Part shown: positions 55,892 through 64,000 of the stretch, one piece after another
Layout: the number at the start of each line of letters is the position of its first letter
How positions within the stretch are numbered: position 1 is the first letter of the stretch
Assembly (NCBI RefSeq): GCF_000420865.1
Contig: NZ_ATVT01000015.1
Span: 38,582 to 102,581 of the forward strand
Direction: 5' to 3'
From: Butyrivibrio sp. XPD2006
GTDB taxonomy: Bacteria > Bacillota > Clostridia > Lachnospirales > Lachnospiraceae
DNA: 64,000 bases
The notes under the pieces: generated by a model
Seen by the model: the letters and a program-made list of their open reading frames with translations, nothing else
What the model was told of the DNA's origin: nothing
The model's database searches: none
Program-made: the position numbers and the translations under genes

Positions 55892-56777
55892 TAGTTTCTT
55901 TTACACAATAGGACAGGGATTTAAAAACCTGGGAAGAAATAAATGGTACACGTTGGCATCAATTGCCACTATTACAGCATGTCTTTTCCTGTTTGGACTG
56001 TTCTATGCCATAATCACAAACTTCCAGAACGTGGTTAAGACAGCGGAGGAAGGAGTCTCTGTTACGGTGTTCTTTAACGAGGGAACCACCGAGGACGAGA
56101 TTCTTGCAGTAAAGAGCGACCTTGAGAAGAGAGCAGAGGTCCGTGAGATCCAGTATGTTTCAGCCGATGAAGCCTGGGAGGGCTTTAAGGAGGAGTATCT
56201 TGGAGAGTATGCTGACGGATTTACAGAGAACCCTCTGGCAGATTCAGCCAACCTTCAGATTTATCTTAACGATGTTTCAATGCAGCCTGCACTGGTAACA
56301 TATATTGAATCCATAACAGCAGTCAGAGAGGTCAACAGATCTGAGGTTACAGCTACAACCCTGAGCGGACTCAACCTCCTTATTGCTTACGTATCTGCCG
56401 GTATTATCTTAGTTCTTTTGCTGGTATCCATATTCCTTATCAGCAATACAGTAACTATGGGTATTTCAGTCAGAAAAGACGAGATAAATATCATGAAATA
56501 TATTGGAGCCACAGACTTTTTTGTAAGAGCCCCTTTCGTTGTTGAAGGTATTCTTATCGGTCTTATCGGATCCGCAATCCCTCTGGTCATCATATATTTC
56601 GTATACACTCACGTTATCACTTACGTTGTGTCGAGATTTACTATGCTCAGTTCCCTGCTGAATTTCCTGCCGGTTGAGACAGTGTTCCATAACCTGATTC
56701 CTATATCGCTTCTCATAGGTATCGGTATCGGTTTCTTCGGAAGTTTCATCACAGTAAGAAAGCACTTGCACGTATAA
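55881..56777 (+). CDS. ftsX: Cell division protein FtsX
   Basis: A 298-residue permease-like subunit with an N-terminal membrane helix (about 23-45), an extracellular domain (about 46-170, VSVTVFFNEGTTEDEI) and three C-terminal helices. FtsX passes ATP-driven changes in FtsE to hydrolase activators outside the membrane. The extracellular loop is the docking part for such partners, and an M23-type coiled-coil protein is encoded directly downstream. Starts inside the ftsE end, so the pair is translationally coupled. Confidence 0.95.
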   Translation: MRINSFFYTIGQGFKNLGRNKWYTLASIATITACLFLFGLFYAIITNFQNVVKTAEEGVSVTVFFNEGTTEDEILAVKSDLEKRAEVREIQYVSADEAWEGFKEEYLGEYADGFTENPLADSANLQIYLNDVSMQPALVTYIESITAVREVNRSEVTATTLSGLNLLIAYVSAGIILVLLLVSIFLISNTVTMGISVRKDEINIMKYIGATDFFVRAPFVVEGILIGLIGSAIPLVIIYFVYTHVITYVVSRFTMLSSLLNFLPVETVFHNLIPISLLIGIGIGFFGSFITVRKHLHV

Positions 56778-56802
56778 AGACCAGGATAAGGACGACCCAT
56801 AG

Positions 56803-58026
56803 TTGAGCAAAATTCTAACACCAAGCACAAAAAGAATATCGGGCGTTATCTTATGCGTTGTGATGGCTGTTTTTGTCTTTATAGGCGGTGCATTTACCAG
56901 TTATGCAGAGGTTACCGAGGAATCCATCAAGGCCAAGGAGAATCAGATCAGTGAGGCCAAAAAGGAGAGAGACTCCCTCAAGAATGCCAAGACTGATCTT
57001 GAGAAGGTCAAAAAGGAACTTGAGACCAGCAAAGCTAACCTCAATAACTATATTACAAAGTTGGATGGACAGCTGACGGACATTCAGGAAAAGATTGATT
57101 CTCTTACTGACGAGATAGCTGAAAAAGAGCAGCAGATAGAGACTACAACTGCTGAGCTGGCTGAGGCAGAAGCGATACAGAAGGCCCAGTACGAGGCTAT
57201 GAAGAAGCGAATCAAGTTCATGTATGAACGTGGAGATACGCTTTATCTGGAGCTTCTCATCCAGTCCGGCACCTTTGCGGATATGCTGAACAAGGCGGAG
57301 TACATCGAGATGCTCTCCTCCTATGACAGGCAGAAACTCAATGAATACATAGCTACGACAGAACTGATAAAGCTCACCAAGGAAGCTTTGGAGGAAGAAA
57401 AGGCTACTTTGGATGAAGCCAAGGCGGCCAAGGAAGAAGAGGAGTCCAATCTTCAGGCGCTTATTGATACCAAGGCCAATGAGCTTTCGGCGGTAAAAAG
57501 TGATATATCCGACAAGGAAGCAGCCATCAAAGCCTACGAAGATGAGATTAAGGCTGAGAATGCAGCTATTGCAGCGCTGGAGAGAGAAGTGGCCGAGGAC
57601 AAGGCTTCTTTGTACAGCAGATACATGTACGATGGTGGTATGTTCACCTGGCCTGCTCCGAGTTACACAAGGATTTCAGATAATTACGGAATGAGAATGC
57701 ATCCTACTCTGCACGTAGAGAAGATGCATAACGGAATAGATCTGGCGGCGCCATCCGGGTCACCGGTTCTGGCAGCTTATAACGGAACTGTTGTTGCAGC
57801 AGATTATAACTCTTCCATGGGTAATTACATCATGATCAATCATGGAGGAGGCCTTTATACGATCTACATGCACTGTTCTGCTCTGTATGTTTCCAAGGGA
57901 CAGGATGTTACTTCGGGAACCAAGATTGGAGCAGTCGGATCGACGGGTAGATCTACGGGTCCGCACCTTCATTTCGGTGTGAGACTGAACGGTAATTACG
58001 TCAGCCCTTGGAATTATCTCAAGTAA
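56803..58026 (+). CDS. Secreted coiled-coil M23 peptidase (EnvC/PcsB-type hydrolase)
   Basis: A 407-residue exported protein. N-terminal signal/anchor (about 12-36), a long coiled coil (about 38-255; many Glu/Lys/Ala heptads) and a LytM/M23 domain (about 280-405). The zinc ligands look complete: MHNGIDLAAP (His and Asp) and PHLHFGV, with TIYMHCSALYV between. In Streptococcus and E. coli, FtsEX controls coiled-coil hydrolases or activators (PcsB, EnvC); the position right after ftsEX supports the same here. An intact active site suggests real endopeptidase activity. Start is TTG at 56803 with AAGGA upstream. Confidence 0.9.
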   Translation: MSKILTPSTKRISGVILCVVMAVFVFIGGAFTSYAEVTEESIKAKENQISEAKKERDSLKNAKTDLEKVKKELETSKANLNNYITKLDGQLTDIQEKIDSLTDEIAEKEQQIETTTAELAEAEAIQKAQYEAMKKRIKFMYERGDTLYLELLIQSGTFADMLNKAEYIEMLSSYDRQKLNEYIATTELIKLTKEALEEEKATLDEAKAAKEEEESNLQALIDTKANELSAVKSDISDKEAAIKAYEDEIKAENAAIAALEREVAEDKASLYSRYMYDGGMFTWPAPSYTRISDNYGMRMHPTLHVEKMHNGIDLAAPSGSPVLAAYNGTVVAADYNSSMGNYIMINHGGGLYTIYMHCSALYVSKGQDVTSGTKIGAVGSTGRSTGPHLHFGVRLNGNYVSPWNYLK

Positions 58027-58044
58027 GCTGGATAGGAGTAAATA

Positions 58045-59343
58045 GTGGATACAAATAATAATTTTGGAATGATACCACCTCAGATCCCTGAGGATAAAGG
58101 TAAGCTTACCCGCAGATTTATCGCGGGGATTTTGGTGGGATGCTTTATTGCCATGTTTATTATGGCAGGAGTATATGTTTTCTTCTTCGCAAATCCCTTC
58201 TCAGGAATGCTGGGCGGTTCAGGCGGATTATCCGGTATACAGGGCGGAAACGGAGACATTCTTCTTACCGATGATGTTGCTGACAAGATAGAATCTCTGG
58301 ACGATGTCATTGATCAGTATTACTACAAGACAGATGTCAGTGATGAGGTAGAGGCTGACGGAATTTATAAGGGACTTATGGATTCTCTGGGAGACCCCTA
58401 CTCTGTCTACTATACAGAGGAGGAGCTTCAGGATCTTTTGTCAGATACCGCAGGTGTTTACTATGGAATCGGTGCCTATGTAAGCATTGATGAAGATATG
58501 GGACTGCCAAGGATTTCCGGTGTTATGCCCGGTACACCTGCTGAGAGAGCAGAACTCCAGACTGATGATATTATTTCCGAGGTGGATAAAGAGTCAACAA
58601 GTGGAATGGAGCTTGATGAAGTGGTTTCTCTGATCAAGGGACCGGAGGGTACAACAGTACATCTCACAATTTTAAGAGGCTCCAAGAGAGAGCAGATCGA
58701 AGTTGATGTTGAGAGATCCGCTGTAGAGGTTCCTACAGTTACCACTAAGATGGTTGGGGAAAAAGAGAACATCGGATACCTTCAGATTTCTGAATTTGAT
58801 GATGTAACTCCGGATCAGTTTAAAGAAGGCATGGCTGAGCTTCGAGAGAAGGACATGCAGGGACTTATCATTGACCTCAGAAGTAACCCGGGCGGAAGCC
58901 TTCAGGCTGTATGTGATATTGCAAGACAACTGCTTCCCAAGGGACTTATCGTATACACCGTTGACAGGGATGGAAACAGAGATGACTATACTTGTGACGG
59001 AGAGAATCAGATAGACATTCCCGTGGTTGTTCTGGTCAATCAGTACTCCGCAAGCGCTTCAGAGATCCTCTCGGGAGCAATCAAGGATTATGGTATCGGC
59101 AAGCTGGTTGGAACAACAACTTTCGGAAAGGGAATTGTTCAGAGAATCTTTGATCTCAAGGATGGTACAGCTGTTAAGCTAACAGTAAGTGATTACTATA
59201 CTCCTAACGGTAACAACATCCATGGCATTGGTATAGAGCCGGATGTAGAGATCGAATTTGACGCAGATGCCTACGCTGAGGACAAAACGGACAATCAGCT
59301 GGAGAAGGGCATCGAAGAGATGGAAAAACTTCTTGACAACTAA
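58045..59343 (+). CDS. ctpA: C-terminal processing protease (S41)
   Basis: A 432-residue membrane-anchored S41 protease. One N-terminal membrane segment (about 25-50), PDZ domain (about 130-215, ISGVMPGTPAERAELQTDDII) and the S41 core with LIIDLRSNPGGSLQAV and the Ser-Lys dyad in YSASASEILSG and TTFGKGIVQR. Such proteases degrade or trim periplasmic or cell-wall hydrolases, which fits the position after ftsEX and the M23 hydrolase. Start is GTG with AGGAG upstream. Ends the four-gene run with a terminator. Confidence 0.93.
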   Translation: MDTNNNFGMIPPQIPEDKGKLTRRFIAGILVGCFIAMFIMAGVYVFFFANPFSGMLGGSGGLSGIQGGNGDILLTDDVADKIESLDDVIDQYYYKTDVSDEVEADGIYKGLMDSLGDPYSVYYTEEELQDLLSDTAGVYYGIGAYVSIDEDMGLPRISGVMPGTPAERAELQTDDIISEVDKESTSGMELDEVVSLIKGPEGTTVHLTILRGSKREQIEVDVERSAVEVPTVTTKMVGEKENIGYLQISEFDDVTPDQFKEGMAELREKDMQGLIIDLRSNPGGSLQAVCDIARQLLPKGLIVYTVDRDGNRDDYTCDGENQIDIPVVVLVNQYSASASEILSGAIKDYGIGKLVGTTTFGKGIVQRIFDLKDGTAVKLTVSDYYTPNGNNIHGIGIEPDVEIEFDADAYAEDKTDNQLEKGIEEMEKLLDN

Positions 59344-59364
59344 AAAAAGAATGTGTATTATCAG

Positions 59365-59402
59365 AGACTGTGTCGAACATCTTCGGCACAGTCTATTTTT
59401 TT
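59365..59402 (+). terminator. Rho-independent terminator after ctpA
   Basis: AGACTGTGTCGAA (59365-59377) pairs with TTCGGCACAGTCT (59382-59394) with one G-U pair, loop CATC, then ATTTTTTT. Confidence 0.88.
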
Positions 59403-59409
59403 GTGCAGA

Positions 59410-59440
59410 GCACTTAGCGACGTTTTGTGAAGCTTAGTGC
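59410..59440. repeat. Short imperfect inverted repeat in the PP2C gene leader
   Basis: GCACTTAGC (59410-59418) pairs with GCTTAGTGC (59432-59440) with one mismatch, around a 13-base loop. It lies between the ctpA terminator and the phosphatase gene. Role unknown. Confidence 0.4.
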
Positions 59441-59494
59441 GAGGCATCACTGTTTGTTTCAAACATTTTTTCATTTGATTCAGGAGTAAGTTTT

Positions 59495-60277
59495 ATGAAT
59501 GTAAAGGCATGTATTTTTACCGACGCCGGAAAAGTGCGCAAGGTAAATCAGGACGCTGCTATGATCAAAGTAGCTAACACAAGAAGGTACGGAAGAATCT
59601 CTTTTGTCGCAGTATGCGATGGAATGGGAGGCCTCTCAAAAGGTGAAGTGGCAAGCTGCAAGGTGATAAGAGCTCTGGATAACTGGTTTTGTGAAGAGTT
59701 TTCTCTGATGCAGGGCATGAATGAAGGTGAACTTTGGAAGACAGCTGAAACGTCACTAAGGAGGCTCATTGTGAAGATATGCGGAGAGCTTAAAAGATAT
59801 GGGAAGCACAGAGGGATAAACCTTGGAACTACTATGACAGCTCTTTTGCAGATTGGGACAAGGTACATGACCATGAATATCGGTGATTCCAGGATATACC
59901 TGATTGATAGCGCCAAGGCCCGGGCGATAACAAAAGACCAGAGCCTTGTTCAGGATAAGATGGACAGAGGACTGATAACCTCGGAAGAAATGGAAACAGA
60001 TCCGGAGAGGAACGTGCTGCTTCAGTCAATCGGAACGACAATGGCGCCGGAGATACAGGTCGGGTACGGAGATTTTAAGGGCAGTACAACTGTCCTGGCA
60101 TGTAGTGACGGATTCTGGCGACTTCTTCATGCAGATGAGATGCACAAAAGGCTCTGTCCGCAGATGTGTGTTACAGATTCGGATATGCTGGATGAGTGCA
60201 GAAAATTGACAGAGCTTGCCTGGAGCAGGAAAGAAAAGGACAATATCTCGGCAGCAGCCATGTGTCTGGAGTTTTAA
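59495..60277 (+). CDS. PP2C-family serine/threonine protein phosphatase
   Basis: A 260-residue PPM/PP2C phosphatase. The metal-binding Asp motifs are in order: RKVNQDAAM, VCDGMGGLSKGE, MNIGDSRIYLI, ACSDGFWR and EKDNISAA. It removes phosphate from Ser/Thr and Thr-rich signalling proteins. Directly upstream of a Ser/Thr kinase gene, as is usual for kinase/phosphatase pairs. CAGGAGT precedes the start. It is a full-length enzyme with no membrane segment. Confidence 0.93.
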   Translation: MNVKACIFTDAGKVRKVNQDAAMIKVANTRRYGRISFVAVCDGMGGLSKGEVASCKVIRALDNWFCEEFSLMQGMNEGELWKTAETSLRRLIVKICGELKRYGKHRGINLGTTMTALLQIGTRYMTMNIGDSRIYLIDSAKARAITKDQSLVQDKMDRGLITSEEMETDPERNVLLQSIGTTMAPEIQVGYGDFKGSTTVLACSDGFWRLLHADEMHKRLCPQMCVTDSDMLDECRKLTELAWSRKEKDNISAAAMCLEF

Positions 60278-60295
60278 ACAGGGAGGTTATGTAGG

Positions 60296-61270
60296 ATGGA
60301 TACAGGAATTTTATATAGAGATAAATACAGGATCAAAAGAAAGCTCGGCGAGGGCGGCAGCAGTGTTGTACTGATGGGAATAGACGAAAGAAAAGGAAGT
60401 GCTGTTACCATCAAGCAGATGAAGAAGGATGTCTACGGATCCGGAGAAAACAGTATGCTTATGGGTGATGAAGCGGGAATGCTGATGGATATCAGACACC
60501 CTGCGATTCCCAGGCTGATAGAAGCTTATGACGATGCATTTGTCCTTGAATATGTTCCCGGAAACAGTCTTGAAAAGTATGTCAGGCACAAGGGATTTCT
60601 TAAGGAAAAAGAGGCAGTGGCAATGGGCGTTGAGATACTGGATATCCTGTCATATCTGCACTCGGGCAAAAGACCTATCGTATACCGGGACCTAAAACCA
60701 TCCAATATCATTGTCAGACCGGACGGGCATATTTCTCTTATAGATTTTGGAGCGGCAAGGTACTTTGAAAGAAATGCATCATCCGATACGAGAAATCTTG
60801 GAACAGGCGGGTTTGCGGCACCTGAGCAGTACGGAAATCTTGGACAGACCGATCCGAGGACTGATATTTACTGCTTTGGAAGAACTCTTTTGCAGATCAT
60901 GGGTGGCAAGTGCTCGCCTGAACTTATGATGATAATCGAAAAATGTACAAAGCCTGACAGAGAAGACAGGTTTGGCAATTGTAGGGAGATTGTGGCTGCG
61001 CTGAGGAAGTATCCGAAGGTTGTCAGGAAAAACTATTTTTTGGCCAAGGCTAAGTACGGCCTTGTGGCAGCAATTCTGGCATTTATAATCTCTTTTGCCA
61101 TAACCAACTATGAGACTGTGGTGAGCTACGCTGCTTATGATGCGCAACTGAGGGTTCCTGCGGTAAAAGAGAGACTTGGCCTTGCGGGAGTAAGGATAAG
61201 ACAGATGCTGTCAGAAAGATACGGAGAAGATGTAATCCGGTTTGATAAGCCGGTGGAGGAAGAAGAATGA
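60296..61270 (+). CDS. Membrane-anchored serine/threonine protein kinase
   Basis: A 324-residue Hanks-type kinase. Gly loop LGEGGSSVVLMG, the catalytic Lys in VTIKQMKK, HRD-equivalent VYRDLKPSNII (about residue 130), DFGAARYF, and the activation end GFAAPEQYG. After the kinase (about 1-245) comes one hydrophobic helix (about 250-272) and a short extracellular tail with no PASTA domains, unlike the IreK/PrkC type. Its tail and the small membrane protein next to it could sense a surface signal. Starts 18 bases after the phosphatase gene. Confidence 0.92.
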   Translation: MDTGILYRDKYRIKRKLGEGGSSVVLMGIDERKGSAVTIKQMKKDVYGSGENSMLMGDEAGMLMDIRHPAIPRLIEAYDDAFVLEYVPGNSLEKYVRHKGFLKEKEAVAMGVEILDILSYLHSGKRPIVYRDLKPSNIIVRPDGHISLIDFGAARYFERNASSDTRNLGTGGFAAPEQYGNLGQTDPRTDIYCFGRTLLQIMGGKCSPELMMIIEKCTKPDREDRFGNCREIVAALRKYPKVVRKNYFLAKAKYGLVAAILAFIISFAITNYETVVSYAAYDAQLRVPAVKERLGLAGVRIRQMLSERYGEDVIRFDKPVEEEE

Positions 61271-61506
61271 TGATTTTTGCATATACATTCATAGTTGTTT
61301 TTGTGGCACTCGTTGTGATACTCGGCCTCGGAAGCCTCCTGACTAGAGGAAATGAAGTGCCGGAGATTATTCCGGAAGGCGCTGCGACAGCAGCCATGTG
61401 TACAACTCAGCTCCTGGGGCGTTGTGATTTCTCTGATTCTGTGTGCGATGACGACTTTGTGATAGAGCAGGACCTTGTGTTTACCTATGATTCCATAAAT
61501 CTCTAA
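61267..61506 (+). CDS. Small single-helix membrane protein next to the kinase
   Basis: A 79-residue protein I do not recognise. It has an N-terminal hydrophobic helix (about residues 3-26) and a short acidic domain with three Cys (residues about 44, 52, 59), ending in YDSINL. Its start overlaps the kinase stop (ATGA), so it is translated together with the kinase and may be its partner or substrate. This is inference from position only. Confidence 0.6.
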   Translation: MMIFAYTFIVVFVALVVILGLGSLLTRGNEVPEIIPEGAATAAMCTTQLLGRCDFSDSVCDDDFVIEQDLVFTYDSINL

Positions 61507-61775
61507 ATTAGAAAAGCTCCATATATCGTACGATATGCTCGATTTCTTAACCCCCTTTTTATAAACATTCTCTTTAGAAAATCATGTAAAAATAAGCTAA
61601 TTATGTATAAATATAAGGTAATTCTAAAGAATAACAAACTGGCTATTAAATGACAAAATTTTGGTCAATTATGATTATGTTTATGATGGGCCTCTTAGTA
61701 ACATGTGTTTAACAACAAAACAAAACGGTGTTTGACATGTGTTTGAAACGAATGGATTCGGAAAGAGAGGTCAAT
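61507..61775. other. AT-rich intergenic region with palindromes
   Basis: This gap holds a perfect 14-bp palindrome ATATCGTACGATAT (61523-61536) and a 9-bp inverted repeat TCTTTAGAA (61571-61579) / TTCTAAAGA (61622-61630). No clear promoter or terminator is seen. Confidence 0.4.
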
Positions 61776-63485
61776 ATGAAGAGAAAGAACGTTAACCTTA
61801 TAATCAAAAGATTCCTGATGGCATTATTATCGATCATCATAATATTCACTTCTGCAGCTGGAGCAAAGCAGATCACTTTCGCAGCTGAGAATGAAAACGG
61901 AACAGAAGAGTTTGACAATGCTAATTCAGAAAATAATGATGATGCAGGATCAGACGAAGAAACTGAAGAGACAGAAGAAACTGAACAGACAGAAGAAACT
62001 GAACAGACAGAAGAAATTGCAGTTACCAGAGGAGCTGCAGTAACAGAAGAAACAGAAGAGACAGAAGATACAGAGGAAACTGAGGAAGTAACTGAAGAAG
62101 CAGCTGAAGAGACAGAAGAAGTTGCAGTTACCAGAGAAGCTGCAGCAGCTGAAGAGAATGAAGAAGTTGTTGTTCCTGCCCCTGTAGAGCCTACAAAGCC
62201 TCAGATTGAAGGCGAAGTAAATAACGATAAGATCAACCAGTACAACACAGACGTTGACAACTATAACAGTCAGGTTGATGCGTACAATCAGGCGGTTGAT
62301 AGCAAGTATGATGCAGACGTAGCAAATGCAGAGAGACAGAACCAGGAAATAGAAAGACACAATCAGGAAGAGCAACAGAAGGTTGCTGATGCTGAACAGC
62401 AGAACGAGCAGATCAAGGCAAAATACGATGAAGATTACGCTCAGTATGAAGCTGATAAGGATGTGGCTGATAGAGTAGTTGAAAAATACAAAGCATATTT
62501 CGCTGACATAGAAGCATATAATGCCTATGCTTCAAATAATAACAGTTCTGCAAATAAAGCAGCAGAAGAGAATGCAAAAGACAGTAATGAATTTGTAATA
62601 GGTAATACCTACGAAGTAGTAGAATCAGCAGAAAAGTCCGGCAGGGATGTTGCAATAAGGATCATTCACAGATTCGTAGGACTTGGTGACTTTGTAGAAG
62701 AATTAACTATGGATGAATATGATACTATCACAGCATACTCCGCAGGTGCTAATCTTCAGACGACTTCCCCCGGATTTTGCCAGTTTTACATGAAGTCAGA
62801 TGATGCTCATGCAGTGGGATATTGGACTCAAACATATTCAGAAGCTATGGATAATGCAATTAATAAATCGGGAGGTTGGAATTGTGGTAACTCACACACA
62901 ATAACTTACAAGGATGGTAAGAATCACGTCAATGATATCACTGATTTTGATATCATTTATGAATATCAGTGGCAACAGCTTAATAGATTAAAAGTCTATA
63001 ATGTCCCTGTAAAGCCTGAACTGAACCTCGTACAGTATACACCTGACATTAAGGAAAAACTTGCAACACCTACAAAAATGAACTATCTTTCATACCTGGC
63101 ACACATGGATCTCCTTGCAGAACCTGTTATCGAAGAGCCTGTAGTAGAAGAGCCTGTAGTAGTAGAAGAGCCGGTTATTCCTTTAGCACCTCAGCCTGCA
63201 CCTGCACCAGCACCTGAAACTCCTGCAGCTTCCGCAGCAGAGGTTCCTTATGTAGCTCCTGCACCTGTAGTAATAGCTGAAGCACCTGTAGCACTTGCAG
63301 AAGTTCCAGCACCTGAAGCACAGGTACTTGGTGCAACAAGAGAAGAAGCTCCCGCAGCAGCAGTTTTAGGAGCAAGAAGAGGATCAACAGAAGATACAAA
63401 TAACAGCATGGCAAGAATAATCTTTATCATCATCGCAGGAGCAGCTGTTATAACAGTTCTTTTCACAAGAAAAACAAAGGCTTGA
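61776..63485 (+). CDS. Secreted repetitive surface protein with VLGA[TR]R C-terminal motif
   Basis: A 569-residue exported protein of unknown family. Residues 1-40 are a signal peptide; 45-140 are a low-complexity Glu/Thr-rich stretch of TEETEETEQ type; 150-270 are a Tyr/Asn/Asp-rich coil (DVDNYNSQVDAYNQAVD). About 270-430 form the only globular-looking part (IIHRFVGLGDFVEELTMDEY, later SGGWNCGNSHTITY). 435-530 are Pro/Ala/Val-rich. The end has VLGATREEAP (from 517) and VLGARRGSTED (from 530), then a hydrophobic helix (about 546-563) and the basic tail RKTKA. That layout is like a sortase signal without LPXTG. I choose ATG 61776 because GAGAGG lies upstream. Confidence 0.8.
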   Translation: MKRKNVNLIIKRFLMALLSIIIIFTSAAGAKQITFAAENENGTEEFDNANSENNDDAGSDEETEETEETEQTEETEQTEEIAVTRGAAVTEETEETEDTEETEEVTEEAAEETEEVAVTREAAAAEENEEVVVPAPVEPTKPQIEGEVNNDKINQYNTDVDNYNSQVDAYNQAVDSKYDADVANAERQNQEIERHNQEEQQKVADAEQQNEQIKAKYDEDYAQYEADKDVADRVVEKYKAYFADIEAYNAYASNNNSSANKAAEENAKDSNEFVIGNTYEVVESAEKSGRDVAIRIIHRFVGLGDFVEELTMDEYDTITAYSAGANLQTTSPGFCQFYMKSDDAHAVGYWTQTYSEAMDNAINKSGGWNCGNSHTITYKDGKNHVNDITDFDIIYEYQWQQLNRLKVYNVPVKPELNLVQYTPDIKEKLATPTKMNYLSYLAHMDLLAEPVIEEPVVEEPVVVEEPVIPLAPQPAPAPAPETPAASAAEVPYVAPAPVVIAEAPVALAEVPAPEAQVLGATREEAPAAAVLGARRGSTEDTNNSMARIIFIIIAGAAVITVLFTRKTKA

Positions 63486-63606
63486 TAAACAAATTTGATT
63501 AAATTGATGATCTCTCAATAAAACATAAAATCAGACACATACGAAAAAGGGCGTGCTCCATGCACAATGTCATTAAGTTAGTATGACAATACAAAAATGG
63601 CAACAG

Positions 63607-63650
63607 ACTGAGGATGAAGTATTTTACTCTTCATCCTCAGTTTCTTCTTT
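63607..63650 (+). terminator. Rho-independent terminator after the second surface protein
   Basis: ACTGAGGATGAAG (63607-63619) pairs exactly with CTTCATCCTCAGT (63629-63641), loop TATTTTACT, followed by a T-rich run. It lies 122 bases after the stop codon. Confidence 0.85.
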
Positions 63651-63711
63651 TTAGGGCATAGCAAATAGACGGATTTTTTCCGCCAAAATAAAATTATGCA
63701 GCTTATTGTTT

Positions 63712-64000
63712 TTATGCTACTCTGTATAGGAAACTATGATATATCTTGCCAGTTAGTTTTCTTTCCCGATGTCTATCTGGCCTTATAGGAACTAGATTTT
63801 TTGATATAATGGTTTCCAAATCAGGTGATGATGCCTTTCCTCGATAGAACAATCTACACATATGCACTGCAACCGAAAAATTCGCTTTATATGTATGTTT
63901 CCTTTGCTTTTTATCAATGACTACGTGCGAGGTAATCATTTCAGCAAAGTTATACATTATAAGATGTGCGTAGATTTCTTGTTGGATGCACATCACCTTT
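63712..64000 (-). CDS. IS4-family transposase, C-terminal part, running off the window
   Basis: A minus-strand frame open to the last base of the window, about 95 codons. The sequence IYAHLIMYNFAEMITSHVVI, then KHTYKANFSVAVHMCR and PIRPDRHRERK, ending SFLYRVA, matches the C-terminal end of IS4-type DDE transposases. The catalytic part would lie beyond the window. The end of the insertion sequence, with its inverted repeat, should lie between the terminator near 63650 and this frame, but I could not define it. Confidence 0.7.
   Translation of the reverse strand, partial: KVMCIQQEIYAHLIMYNFAEMITSHVVIDKKQRKHTYKANFSVAVHMCRLFYRGKASSPDLETIISKNLVPIRPDRHRERKLTGKIYHSFLYRVA

Overview
The window is a gene-dense, almost entirely chromosomal stretch of a low-to-medium GC Firmicute. 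The most likely source is a Lachnospiraceae of the Butyrivibrio/Pseudobutyrivibrio type. This is inferred from gene content (glgC-glgD pair, type III glutamine synthetase, SpoVG, IreB-RuvX-DUF1292, HrcA/CIRCE heat-shock operon, a Lys/Ala/Pro-rich DUF6465-like protein), from frequent TTG starts with strong Shine-Dalgarno sequences, and from AAGGAGG-type ribosome binding sites. I cannot fix the species from the sequence.

Layout. 1-2.3 kb: end of a xylulokinase gene and an L-fucose/L-arabinose isomerase-family gene. 2.3-6.7 kb: a D-2-hydroxyacid dehydrogenase, a convergent two-domain polyphosphate kinase 2, and a secreted GH25 lysozyme with cell-wall-binding repeats. 6.9-9.3 kb: a eukaryotic-type UDP-sugar pyrophosphorylase and galE. 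9.3-14.5 kb: an unknown small protein, an HtrA protease, a membrane protein, a LUD protein, a HAD phosphatase and a long PRPP synthetase. 14.5-18.6 kb (minus strand): DnaC-like helicase loader, DnaD-like protein and murC, with two long palindromic elements and a DnaA-box cluster between them. 18.8-28.5 kb: glgC-glgD, spoVG, pth-mfd, an aminotransferase, a PAP2 phosphatase and a histone-H1-like basic protein. 28.6-37.9 kb: CIRCE-hrcA-grpE-dnaK-dnaJ-prmA-rsmE, then a cysteine desulfurase and thiI. 38-47 kb: an HPr-like protein, mtaB, ireB-ruvX-DUF1292-rnj, an orphan MltG-like N-domain, a trmR/trhP-like tRNA wobble-uridine modification pair, and GSIII. 47-50 kb: tRNA-Gln(CUG), acyl-ACP thioesterase, CvfB-like protein and a CPBP protease. 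50-54 kb: a 1145-residue secreted coiled-coil protein and a YjfB-type small motility protein. 54-61.5 kb: a CdaR/PucR-like regulator, ftsE-ftsX-M23 hydrolase-ctpA, and a PP2C phosphatase/Ser-Thr kinase/small membrane protein set. 61.7-64 kb: a second secreted protein with an unusual C-terminus, then the 3' end of an IS4-type transposase running off the window.

How the genes work together. The ftsEX-M23-ctpA run is a cell-division peptidoglycan-hydrolysis module. The cysteine desulfurase next to thiI is a thio-transfer pair for tRNA s4U. The O-methyltransferase followed by a U32 protein matches the tRNA 5-hydroxyuridine/5-methoxyuridine route. dnaD and dnaC-like genes are co-oriented, with DnaA boxes upstream.

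No CRISPR array, prophage or large island is visible. The most unusual sequence features are non-coding. There is a dispersed 31-bp REP-like palindromic unit (three loci, one a perfect 74-bp palindrome serving as the glnA terminator). There is also a 161-bp near-perfect hairpin plus a second GC-rich hairpin between dnaD and dnaC. Among proteins, the two large secreted proteins have atypical C-terminal anchors without LPXTG, and the HPr-like protein lacks the catalytic histidine.
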